NCBI GenBank assembly: GCA_002417825.1
Contig: DICX01000090.1
Span: 1-5,625, forward strand
Direction of reading: 5' to 3'
DNA length: 5,625 bases
DNA from: Lactobacillus sp. UBA5815
GTDB taxonomy: Bacteria > Bacillota > Bacilli > Lactobacillales > Lactobacillaceae
In this document: piece by piece, positions 1 to 5,625 of the stretch
Layout: each line of letters opens with the position of its first letter
How positions within the stretch are numbered: position 1 is the stretch's first letter
Translations under genes and position numbers: made by a program
The notes under the pieces: model-generated
What the model saw: only the letters and a program-made list of their open reading frames with translations
What the model was told of the DNA's origin: nothing
Databases searched by the model: none

Positions 1-1188
1 ACTTCTTTTCGCTGAAATCGTAATGACACCATCATTCGTAAACTGCAAGGCATTTTGAACAAGATTAACCATGATTTGCGTAAAACGATCATGATCTGCG
101 TAGATGATCAATGGATCCGGTACTTTCAAAACCAAATCATCCTTAGCCTTCTTGGCCTTTTGCTGCATTTGCGTCACCAGATCACTCAACACAGTATACG
201 CATTAAATTGCGTTTTGATCAACATGACTTGATTATTGCGAATCTTTTCATAATCCAAATTTTCGTTGACTAGCCGAATCAAGCGTTTCGTCTCACGCTG
301 CATCAATGCAATTGATTTAGGTTTAGCTTCTTCAGGTATTGCATCATATTGAAGTCCTTCCAAAAGGCCATTGATCGTCGTCAGTGGCGTACGCATTTCA
401 TGAGCAGCATCAGCCATAAATTGATCGCGACGCTTTTCTTGATTTTTGACTTCCTCTGAAGAAGTCTTCAAAGCTTGAACCATCGTATTAAAGTTAGCGG
501 CTAAATCATCAATTTCATCCCGCTCTTGATGCGGAATTTGGACGTTGAAATTCCCTGAAGCAACTTTTTGCGTCGCTCGTGATAGCCGCTTGATTTTTCG
601 CGTACTATACAATGAAAGCACAAGACTTAGCACAAGCCCCACGATCAGTGTGAAAATCAAAGCAACACCTAAATTATGCTCTGCGATTTTAACAGGTGCT
701 TCAATGTTTTGCACACGTGATCCAATCCAAATAATGCCAATCAGTTTTCCTTTGTCAAACCAAGGAACCAAGACACTCGTGTAAGCGTCTTTGTTTGAGA
801 ACCTTGTCCTTGAGCCCTTATGATCGTTGCGAATACGGATGATCTGTCCTCTTTTCAAATCACGATAAAAGGTCTTGGGAAGTCGCCAGCGAATATTACT
901 TTGTGGGTAAATTTGATTGTTTTTCGCGTCAAAAAGCCGCATCGTCACATCGTCCGATTGCATTACAATCTGAAGATTATCTAAAAATCGATCTGTCAAT
1001 CCCAGATTGGGGCCCCTTGTTTCTGTAATCGCAATCTGCTCTAAGGAATTTGCGTAACCTTCCAGTCGCTCATAAGTCTGTGAATAGGCTTGATTCGTCG
1101 TAAAGCTGATCACAACGTACCCGACGATAGCCAGTGACGTTAAAATGATCGTCAAAAAAGCCAGCATTTGCTGATAAATCAATTTCAT
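1..1188 (-). CDS. Sensor histidine kinase, HAMP/HisKA type (3' end cut by window edge)
   Basis: This is a membrane sensor kinase that should autophosphorylate on His and pass the phosphate to the regulator encoded just upstream. The frame is open for 396 codons from the ATG at 1188 to the left edge. In order, it shows a first membrane helix (about residues 8-30), an extracytoplasmic domain of about 140 residues (31-173), and a second helix (about 174-196). A HAMP linker follows (197-248, with DEIDDLAANFNTM), then a HisKA domain with the H-box AAHEMRTPLTTI and phospho-acceptor His263. The HATPase N-box is IMVNLVQNALQFT near residues 372-384. The HExxT pattern after His263 fits a kinase that is also a phosphatase. 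The remaining ATP-binding motifs (DxGxG, F, G2) lie beyond the window. The start is 3 nt after the regulator's stop, with a modest AAGG ribosome site, so translational coupling is likely. The sensor domain matches no ligand-binding family I can name, so the stimulus is unknown. Confidence 0.95.
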   Translation of the reverse strand, partial: MKLIYQQMLAFLTIILTSLAIVGYVVISFTTNQAYSQTYERLEGYANSLEQIAITETRGPNLGLTDRFLDNLQIVMQSDDVTMRLFDAKNNQIYPQSNIRWRLPKTFYRDLKRGQIIRIRNDHKGSRTRFSNKDAYTSVLVPWFDKGKLIGIIWIGSRVQNIEAPVKIAEHNLGVALIFTLIVGLVLSLVLSLYSTRKIKRLSRATQKVASGNFNVQIPHQERDEIDDLAANFNTMVQALKTSSEEVKNQEKRRDQFMADAAHEMRTPLTTINGLLEGLQYDAIPEEAKPKSIALMQRETKRLIRLVNENLDYEKIRNNQVMLIKTQFNAYTVLSDLVTQMQQKAKKAKDDLVLKVPDPLIIYADHDRFTQIMVNLVQNALQFTNDGVITISAKRS

Positions 1189-1191
1189 GAT

Positions 1192-1908
1192 TTAACCTTG
1201 TGTATCATCAAACTTATACCCAATACCCCAAACTGTCTGAATAACTTGAGGCCCTTTTTGTTCTAGCTTTTGACGCAGTTTTTTGATGTGCGCATCAACC
1301 GTACGATCTTCACCATAGTATTCATAACCCCATACCAATTCAAGTAATTTTTCACGCGAAAAAACTTGTTTCGGCTTTTGTGCCATCGTATAAAGCAAAT
1401 CAAATTCCTTTGGTGTCAAGTTGGTGATCGATTGCCCATCAATCACTACTTCACGACGAGATTTTGAGATTTTCAGATGTGACGTCGTCAGATCATAATC
1501 ACTATGAGGTGTCGCTTGTGCGGTATCATGTGCCATTTCAACACGACGGTGAAGTGCTTTGATCCGTGCAATCAGGGCTATCGGGCTGAAAGGCTTGGTA
1601 ACATAATCATCTGCACCAATCCCTAAACCTAAAACTTGATCTGACTCGCTGTCGCGTGCGGTTAACATGATCAATGGGACTTTCGGTGAGAGTTCTCGAA
1701 TTTCTTTAGCGACTTGAATGCCATCTTTTTTAGGCAGATTTAGATCAAGCGTTACTAAATCATACTCTCCTACATGCTTCTTAAACACATCAACTGCTTC
1801 AACGCCATCACGTGCGACTTGAAGCTGCCAGCCCTCTTTTTTAAAAAACATCCCCATCATCTCAGCAACAGAATCATCATCTTCAACCATTAAAATATTC
1901 AAAGCCAT
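1192..1908 (-). CDS. OmpR/PhoB-family response regulator
   Basis: This 238-residue DNA-binding regulator is the expected partner of the kinase that follows it. The receiver domain (about residues 3-118) has the acidic pocket E9/D10/D11, the phospho-acceptor Asp55 in LVTLDLNLPKKDG, the switch Thr83 in MLTAR, and Lys105 in DDYVTKPF. All catalytic positions are intact. A linker of about 15-20 residues leads to a winged-helix output domain (about 137-234), with LTPKEFDLLYTMAQKP, the recognition-helix region RTVDAHIKKLRQKL and the wing VWGIGYKF. The length is typical of the family. The ATG at 1908 overlaps the stop of the upstream membrane-protein gene as TAATG, and AAGGA sits about 8 nt before it, so this start is well supported. 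The target genes cannot be told from the window. It resembles many uncharacterised lactobacillar regulators, and I do not assign a gene symbol. Confidence 0.97.
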   Translation of the reverse strand: MALNILMVEDDDSVAEMMGMFFKKEGWQLQVARDGVEAVDVFKKHVGEYDLVTLDLNLPKKDGIQVAKEIRELSPKVPLIMLTARDSESDQVLGLGIGADDYVTKPFSPIALIARIKALHRRVEMAHDTAQATPHSDYDLTTSHLKISKSRREVVIDGQSITNLTPKEFDLLYTMAQKPKQVFSREKLLELVWGYEYYGEDRTVDAHIKKLRQKLEQKGPQVIQTVWGIGYKFDDTQG

Positions 1909-2300
1909 TATAAATCCTTAAATCCCTTTACTCGTTTATGCGTCACTTTATCCGGGTCGATATAATCTGATGGCAGCTGATGGCGACGAATCAAAAATTT
2001 CTTTAAATTGGTCTCAGTGATCACAATCGGTATCAAAATCAAAAGAGGTACTGTAATCAACCATAAAATGAAAAAACGATCCCAATGCAAAAAATGAATA
2101 ATCAATCCAAGACACATTCCTAAACTGCCAATACCAATATTGGACCAACTTGAAACTTTCTGTGCATATCGAAAACTCTCTTGTGTTTGCCTTGCCAAAT
2201 AAGAAAGGTAACCATAAAGCGGATTGGGTGTTTTGGCTGGCGAGATCAACCATAAGATGCCGACAACAGCTAAAATAGCACCGCATGCAAAGTAAATCAT
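1908..2300 (-). CDS. SdpI/YfhL-like small membrane protein
   Basis: This predicted integral membrane protein has 130 residues and three hydrophobic helices (about 3-20, 53-71 and 76-95), followed by a basic cytoplasmic-type tail. Between helices 1 and 2 it carries PNPLYGYLSYLARQTQ and then SFRYAQK. This resembles the SdpI/YfhL family signature (roughly N-x-x-YGYRT, then a Trp and an Ala-rich segment). In Bacillus subtilis, SdpI protects against the SdpC toxin and signals to the repressor SdpR; the short paralogue YfhL is of similar size to this protein. Here the usual Arg-Thr of the signature is Leu-Ser and the usual Trp is Phe43, so it is a divergent member and an immunity role is only a guess. 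The start at 2300 follows AAAGGAGAGG by 4 nt, a strong ribosome site. The gene sits 19 nt after manA and overlaps the regulator gene by 1 nt, so it belongs to the same transcript and may act with the two-component system. Confidence 0.75.
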   Translation of the reverse strand: MIYFACGAILAVVGILWLISPAKTPNPLYGYLSYLARQTQESFRYAQKVSSWSNIGIGSLGMCLGLIIHFLHWDRFFILWLITVPLLILIPIVITETNLKKFLIRRHQLPSDYIDPDKVTHKRVKGFKDL

Positions 2301-2319
2301 GGAACCTCTCCTTTTATTT

Positions 2320-3285
2320 TTACTTGTTTCCAGGGGCTGAAATGACTAAACGAAGTTTTCCTTCAAAAGCGAAATGCTGAACTTGATTAGGTAAAATAAA
2401 GTTGCTTCCTAAGGCAATAGAATAAATGTGACCATCACAGATCAATTTACCACTTCCTTTGATCACTGAAACAAGCCAATACGGATGTCCGCTTCTTTCC
2501 TGATCCCAGCGGCCATCCAAATCAATTTGATACAAGTAAAAGTGTGGCGACTGCGGTGGTGAAACTAAAGTCTTGATCACAGCATCTTGCTGTGTTTGTT
2601 GTTCAATATGCTTTTCAGGATCATGATGTGGCACTTGAATCGTATCCATCGCTTGCTTCAAATGCAATTGTCGTTTCTTTCCTGTTTTGGCATCGATACG
2701 ATCCCAGTCATAAAGCCGATAAGTCACATCACTGGACTGTTGTGTTTCAATCACCATGATTCCCTTAGTCAGTGCGTGGACAGTTCCAGCAGGAACGTAA
2801 AAAAAGTCACCGGTTTTAACCGGTACATAACGTAACAGTTTATGCCATTTTTGATTCGTGATCCAATCACGAAGTTGTTCTTTAGATTTTGCATGGTGCC
2901 CGTAAATCAACTGTGCCCCCGGATCAGCTTGCAGGACATACCAGCTTTCTGTTTTACCAGAATCATTTTCATTTATCTTCGCATAAGCATCATCCGGATG
3001 TACTTGAACGGATAGATTATCATTCGCATCTAAGAATTTAACGAGTAACGGAAATTCTTTTCCTTTCGGATACCCAAAATACACTGGATGTCGCTGATAA
3101 GCTTCTCGTAACGTCAATCCTTTTAACGGGCCATTTATGATCTTATCTGGACCAGAACGATGACCTGAAATCACCCATGCTTCACCGATTTTTCCCTCAG
3201 GAACACGATAATGAAACAAACGCTCTAATTTGTGGCCGCCCCAAATCTTAGGTCTAAAATAAGGAGCTAAAAAAATTGGTTCCAT
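2320..3285 (-). CDS. manA: Mannose-6-phosphate isomerase, class I (short Firmicute form)
   Basis: This cytoplasmic zinc enzyme interconverts mannose 6-phosphate and fructose 6-phosphate. It links mannose uptake to glycolysis and supplies mannose 6-phosphate for GDP-mannose and glycan synthesis. The 321-residue protein begins MEPIFLAPYFRPKIWGG, the usual N-terminus of the Gram-positive short form. Zinc ligands are visible as Gln94 and His96 (VQVHPDD), Glu113 (GKTESWYV) and His170 (VPAGTVHAL). The catalytic-region Arg190 lies in YRLYDWDR. The C-terminal cupin-like half ends in FILPNQVQHFAF. I chose the ATG at 3285 because GAGGTGAT lies about 8 nt before it. A GTG in frame at 3294 would add three residues, but it is part of that ribosome site. 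It is the first gene of the left unit, with a promoter and dyad in the preceding 190 nt and the SdpI-like gene 19 nt downstream. Confidence 0.96.
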   Translation of the reverse strand: MEPIFLAPYFRPKIWGGHKLERLFHYRVPEGKIGEAWVISGHRSGPDKIINGPLKGLTLREAYQRHPVYFGYPKGKEFPLLVKFLDANDNLSVQVHPDDAYAKINENDSGKTESWYVLQADPGAQLIYGHHAKSKEQLRDWITNQKWHKLLRYVPVKTGDFFYVPAGTVHALTKGIMVIETQQSSDVTYRLYDWDRIDAKTGKKRQLHLKQAMDTIQVPHHDPEKHIEQQTQQDAVIKTLVSPPQSPHFYLYQIDLDGRWDQERSGHPYWLVSVIKGSGKLICDGHIYSIALGSNFILPNQVQHFAFEGKLRLVISAPGNK

Positions 3286-3298
3286 CTTTATCACCTCA
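3283..3298 (-). promoter_or_regulatory. Ribosome binding site that decides the manA start
   Basis: On the minus strand GAGGTGATAAAGATG is read, where GAGGTGAT closely complements the 16S rRNA 3' end and is well spaced from the ATG at 3285. The GTG of this motif is also an in-frame potential start (3294), but it has no ribosome site of its own at a proper distance. I therefore prefer the ATG. Confidence 0.75.
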
Positions 3299-3360
3299 AG
3301 GTAAGTTTATCGTTTTTAAAAATCAAATGAAACAATTTAGCCAAAAACTGAGCAACAATC

Positions 3361-3384
3361 TTAAAGTTAGCTGTCTAAGCTTAA
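3361..3384. repeat. Imperfect 10-4-10 inverted repeat at the predicted manA transcription start
   Basis: On the plus strand the left arm TTAAAGTTAG and the right arm CTAAGCTTAA are separated by CTGT. The arms match at 8 of 10 positions. The dyad begins about 7 nt past the -10 element of the manA promoter, so it lies at or just after +1. It could be a repressor operator or a 5' stem-loop in the transcript. I do not recognise it as a known regulator's site, and the role is inferred from position only. Confidence 0.45.
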
Positions 3385-3390
3385 CGATAT

Positions 3391-3399
3391 ATTATAGCA
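3391..3399 (-). promoter_or_regulatory. Extended -10 promoter for the manA operon
   Basis: The minus strand reads TGCTATAAT, a perfect TATAAT preceded by the TGn extension. No good -35 hexamer is present at 17 nt: that position reads AATATA and falls in the terminator loop, as often tolerated with an extended -10. The predicted start is near 3384, giving a leader of about 98 nt before manA. It is the only convincing promoter seen for manA, the SdpI-like gene and the two-component pair. Confidence 0.7.
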
Positions 3400-3403
3400 T
3401 CAT

Positions 3404-3433
3404 AAAAAGAGCGTATATTTTAACGCCCTTCTT
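3404..3433 (-). terminator. Rho-independent terminator of the methionine gene unit
   Basis: In the minus-strand transcript the arms AAGAAGGGCGT and ACGCTCTTTTT can form an 11-bp stem (with two G-U pairs) around an 8-nt AT-rich loop. The strongest part is GGGCGT/ACGCTC, and the run of five T at the end of the second arm provides the U-tract. It lies about 43 nt after the stop of the sulfhydrylase gene and is oriented to end that transcript before manA begins. The plus strand has no matching T-run, so it looks one-directional. Confidence 0.82.
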
Positions 3434-3476
3434 AAATTAAAATTTTATCGATTTTATAAAAATCATCCTGTCTAAA

Positions 3477-4781
3477 TCAAGCGAATGCCTTTTTGATGGC
3501 TTGATCTAAATCTGCAATTAAATCATCACTATCTTCCAAACCGATCGATAAACGAAGCAGTTGGTTTGTTAAATTGTTCGCAGCACGTTGGTCTTTGGGA
3601 ACTTCACGATGCGTGATTTGAAGCGGATTGACGATAAGAGAGCGTGAATCTCCAATATTTGGTAAATACAAAAAGACTTTGACAGAATCAAGCAGTTTTC
3701 TGACTTGATCAAAAGTACCATCAAGATCAAAAGAGAGAACGCTGCCAATTCCTTTAGGCAAATATTTTTTAGCTAGTTTATATTGCGGGGATTCTGGAAG
3801 TCCAGAATAGTAAACTTTTTTGACATGCGGATTCTGGGATAAATATTTTGCAATTTTTAAACTCGTTGAAACCTCTTTATCTAAACGCTCTGAAATCGTC
3901 TCTAATCCCAATAATTCCAGATAAGCCGCAAATGGATCCAATACTGAACCCAACAAGCGAAGATATTTTAGTCGGATCCGCTGGATAAAAGCTTGTTTAC
4001 CAAAAACATTCGCAAAACTATAATTTTCAGAAAATTGCTCACTTTTTAAAGTAAATTCGTTTTCCTGAAACTGCGGGAACTTGGCAGTATTCCAATCAAA
4101 TTGGCCACCATCGACAATCAATCCTGAGATAACATTGCCATGTCCATTGATACCTTTTGTTGAAGAATAGACGACGATATCCGCACCAAAATCAAATGGA
4201 TTGAGTAAATAAGGCGTGCAAAACGTATTATCGATGATAAGCGGAATCTCCGCTTGATGTGCGATTTTTGCCAGCCCTTCAATGTCTGCGATTGAAGTGG
4301 TCGGATTCGAAACGCTTTCCGCATAGATGGCTTTTGTGTCTGTTTTGATTTTAGATTCAACTTCTGCCAAATTGTTGATATCATCGACAAAATCGGCTTT
4401 GATTCCAAATTTAGGAAAGAAAGTATCAAATTCATCTAAAGAAGCACCATAAATGTCTTTAGGAACGATGATTCGACCACCACCTTCTGCAACGTTAAAG
4501 ATCGTATCTGAAATTGCAGCCATTCCAGAACTCACGGCAACGGTTCCAACGCCGTGACTCAAAAGATTGATCCGCTTTTCAAACACGTCTACTGTTGGAT
4601 TCGCAACTCGCGAATAACTATAAGCTTCCGAGAGTGTCCCTGCCGCAATTTTTTCGCCACGACGTGCAGTGCCTAAGGCAAAAGCCGCATTTTGATAAAT
4701 GGGAACCGAAGCTGCATATTGATTTTTATTAGGATCATAGCCGCCATGAATCCGTAACGTATCAAATCGATTTGAAGTCAT
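3477..4781 (-). CDS. metY: O-acetylhomoserine sulfhydrylase (O-acetylhomoserine aminocarboxypropyltransferase)
   Basis: This cytoplasmic PLP enzyme of the Cys/Met metabolism family would convert O-acetyl-L-homoserine plus sulfide to homocysteine and acetate, the direct route to methionine. At 434 residues it has the length typical of sulfhydrylases rather than the roughly 380 of cystathionine synthases and lyases. Visible features are YSRVANPT (Tyr56, Arg58, contacting the cofactor phosphate of the partner subunit) and SSGMAAI (residues 84-90). Tyr111 should stack on the PLP ring, Asp184 is in IIDNTF, and the Schiff-base Lys209 is in YSSTKGINGHG. The inserted loop that marks the sulfhydrylase branch spans about 235-275. 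NIGDSRSLIVNP (375-386) and Arg410 in LRLSIGLED would bind the substrate carboxylate. AAAGGAG lies about 10 nt before the ATG at 4781. The lyase gene ends 38 nt upstream with no terminator between them, so they form one unit. Use of O-succinylhomoserine or a cysteine synthase side activity cannot be excluded. Confidence 0.93.
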   Translation of the reverse strand: MTSNRFDTLRIHGGYDPNKNQYAASVPIYQNAAFALGTARRGEKIAAGTLSEAYSYSRVANPTVDVFEKRINLLSHGVGTVAVSSGMAAISDTIFNVAEGGGRIIVPKDIYGASLDEFDTFFPKFGIKADFVDDINNLAEVESKIKTDTKAIYAESVSNPTTSIADIEGLAKIAHQAEIPLIIDNTFCTPYLLNPFDFGADIVVYSSTKGINGHGNVISGLIVDGGQFDWNTAKFPQFQENEFTLKSEQFSENYSFANVFGKQAFIQRIRLKYLRLLGSVLDPFAAYLELLGLETISERLDKEVSTSLKIAKYLSQNPHVKKVYYSGLPESPQYKLAKKYLPKGIGSVLSFDLDGTFDQVRKLLDSVKVFLYLPNIGDSRSLIVNPLQITHREVPKDQRAANNLTNQLLRLSIGLEDSDDLIADLDQAIKKAFA

Positions 4782-4819
4782 GATAATTCTTCTCCTTTGA
4801 TTGCAATTTTTAAATCAAG

Positions 4820-5625
4820 CTACCTGCTCAAACTGTCCAAACTTTGAGCAAGATCAGCTTTTAAATCTTGGACGTCCTCAATGCCAACTGATAATCGAAC
4901 TAATTGATGTGTGATGCCGGCTTTTAGCTGCTCATTCGTCGATAATTCAGCATGACTCATCTTGTAAGGCAGTTCAATCAAACTCTCAACACCGCCAAGA
5001 CTGACTGCTAATTGAATCAGGTGCAGGCCTTCAACGAATTTTTTAGCATCAAGATTTTGTCGAAGCTCAAACGAAATGATTGCACCAAAATCAGAAACTT
5101 CTTTTTGAGCGATTTCATGATCATGGCTTCCTGGAATCCCTGGATAGTAAATCTTAGCGATTTCAGGACGTTGCTTCAAAAAGTCGACCAAATGATGTGC
5201 ATTGCTTAAATGACGTGCCATTCGAACGCTCAGCGTTTGAATCCCACGACGAACAAGATCTGAATCAGACGGCGACAAAACACTGCCAATCGCATTTTGA
5301 TTAAAATAGATTCGCGATGCAAGCGCTTTGTCTTTTGTGATGACTGCGCCTGCGATAACATCTGAATGGCCACTTAAGTACTTGGTTGCAGAATGAATGA
5401 CGATATCCGCACCAAGATCAAGTGGACGTTGCAAGTAAGGACTCAAAAAAGTGTTGTCGACGATCGTCAAAAGGTGATGTCTTTGAGCAAGTTGAGATAT
5501 TGCTTTAACACTCGTCACTTTTAGTAATGGATTGGAAAAAGTTTCAAAATAGATTGCCTTAGTATTGCTCCGTATCGCAGCTTCAACTTCAGATAAATTT
5601 TGCGTATCAACTGGTGTGACTTGTA
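4820..5625 (-). CDS. metC: Cystathionine beta-lyase-like trans-sulfuration enzyme (5' end cut by window edge)
   Basis: This is the C-terminal part (267 residues visible, out of about 380 expected) of a second PLP enzyme of the Cys/Met metabolism family. The frame is open to the right edge, where QVTPVDTQNLSEVEAAI is read. The GTG at 5518 is internal, not a start: ETFSNPLLKV lies directly upstream in frame. Visible motifs are IVDNTFLSPYLQRP (PLP-ring Asp), HSATKYLSGHSDVIAG (Schiff-base Lys, codon 5383-5381), SLGGVESLIELP, KMSHAE and LVRLSVGIED (carboxylate-binding Arg). At the position of human cystathionine gamma-lyase Glu339, just before SLGG, this protein has Val (codon 5005-5003). E. coli cystathionine beta-lyase carries Tyr there, so a hydrophobic residue favours beta-elimination: cystathionine to homocysteine, pyruvate and ammonia. 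Gamma-lyase or cystathionine gamma-synthase remain possible because the N-terminal substrate residues are outside the window. It is co-directional with, and 38 nt before, the sulfhydrylase gene. Confidence 0.88.
   Translation of the reverse strand, partial: QVTPVDTQNLSEVEAAIRSNTKAIYFETFSNPLLKVTSVKAISQLAQRHHLLTIVDNTFLSPYLQRPLDLGADIVIHSATKYLSGHSDVIAGAVITKDKALASRIYFNQNAIGSVLSPSDSDLVRRGIQTLSVRMARHLSNAHHLVDFLKQRPEIAKIYYPGIPGSHDHEIAQKEVSDFGAIISFELRQNLDAKKFVEGLHLIQLAVSLGGVESLIELPYKMSHAELSTNEQLKAGITHQLVRLSVGIEDVQDLKADLAQSLDSLSR

Noticed and set aside
55..784. Open frames on the plus strand at 55-273 and 545-784
   Set aside because: They lie antisense within the histidine kinase gene, whose frame carries clear H-box, HAMP and N-box motifs; the plus-strand products look like no known protein.
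2014..2286. A 90-codon minus-strand frame inside the SdpI-like gene
   Set aside because: It is a shifted frame of the membrane-protein gene; the 130-residue frame has the better ribosome site, family-like motif and operon fit.
2587..2835. Plus-strand frame antisense to manA
   Set aside because: It covers the zinc-site region of manA and has no ribosome site or recognisable product.
3286..3294. Upstream GTG start for manA
   Set aside because: The GTG is part of the GAGGTGAT ribosome site for the ATG at 3285, and the family N-terminus begins at MEPIF.
3305..3318. Possible CcpA cre site upstream of manA
   Set aside because: A central CG is present, but at least three of the ten fixed consensus positions fail, including both outer TG/CA pairs in part; too weak to claim.
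3450..3464. GATTTT/AAAATC hairpin between the metY stop and the terminator
   Set aside because: The 6-bp stem with a 3-nt loop is AT-rich, lacks a proper U-tract and is common by chance in such DNA; the GC-containing stem at 3404-3433 is the convincing terminator.
4118..4435. A 105-codon minus-strand frame inside metY
   Set aside because: It is an out-of-frame shadow of the sulfhydrylase, which reads through with intact PLP motifs.
5012..5209. Plus-strand frame antisense to the lyase gene
   Set aside because: The opposite strand encodes conserved lyase segments (YYPGIPG, FGAIISFEL), so this is a shadow frame.

Overview
All six genes in this window lie on the minus strand, so transcription runs from high to low coordinates. 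The protein types point to a low- to mid-GC Firmicute, most likely a member of the Lactobacillaceae. The supporting signs are a short Bacillota-type mannose-6-phosphate isomerase, GGAG-type ribosome binding sites before most genes, an extended -10 promoter, and a BaeS/PhoR-like kinase with an OmpR/PhoB-type regulator. The genus cannot be fixed from sequence reading alone.

The right half (3477-5625) carries two neighbouring PLP enzymes of the Cys/Met metabolism (trans-sulfuration) family. The first transcribed is a cystathionine lyase that runs off the right edge, so its N-terminus is missing. After 38 nt comes a complete O-acetylhomoserine sulfhydrylase. Together they would supply homocysteine by two routes: from cystathionine, and directly from O-acetylhomoserine plus sulfide. 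A strong intrinsic terminator at 3404-3433 closes this unit.

The left half (1-3285) is a second, tightly packed unit: manA, then a small three-helix membrane protein of SdpI/YfhL type (19-nt gap), then a response regulator (1-nt TAATG overlap), then a sensor histidine kinase (3-nt gap). The kinase runs off the left edge before its last ATP-binding motifs. The only non-coding stretch of note is 3286-3476. It holds the met terminator, an extended -10 promoter whose -35 position falls inside the terminator loop, and an imperfect 10-4-10 dyad at the predicted transcription start of the manA unit.

I found no mobile element, CRISPR array, RNA gene or clear novel defence system. The most interesting aspects are the grouping of a sugar-phosphate isomerase, an SdpI-like membrane protein and a two-component system in one apparent operon, the terminator/promoter/dyad stack in front of it, and the active-site signature suggesting that the partial lyase is a beta-lyase.
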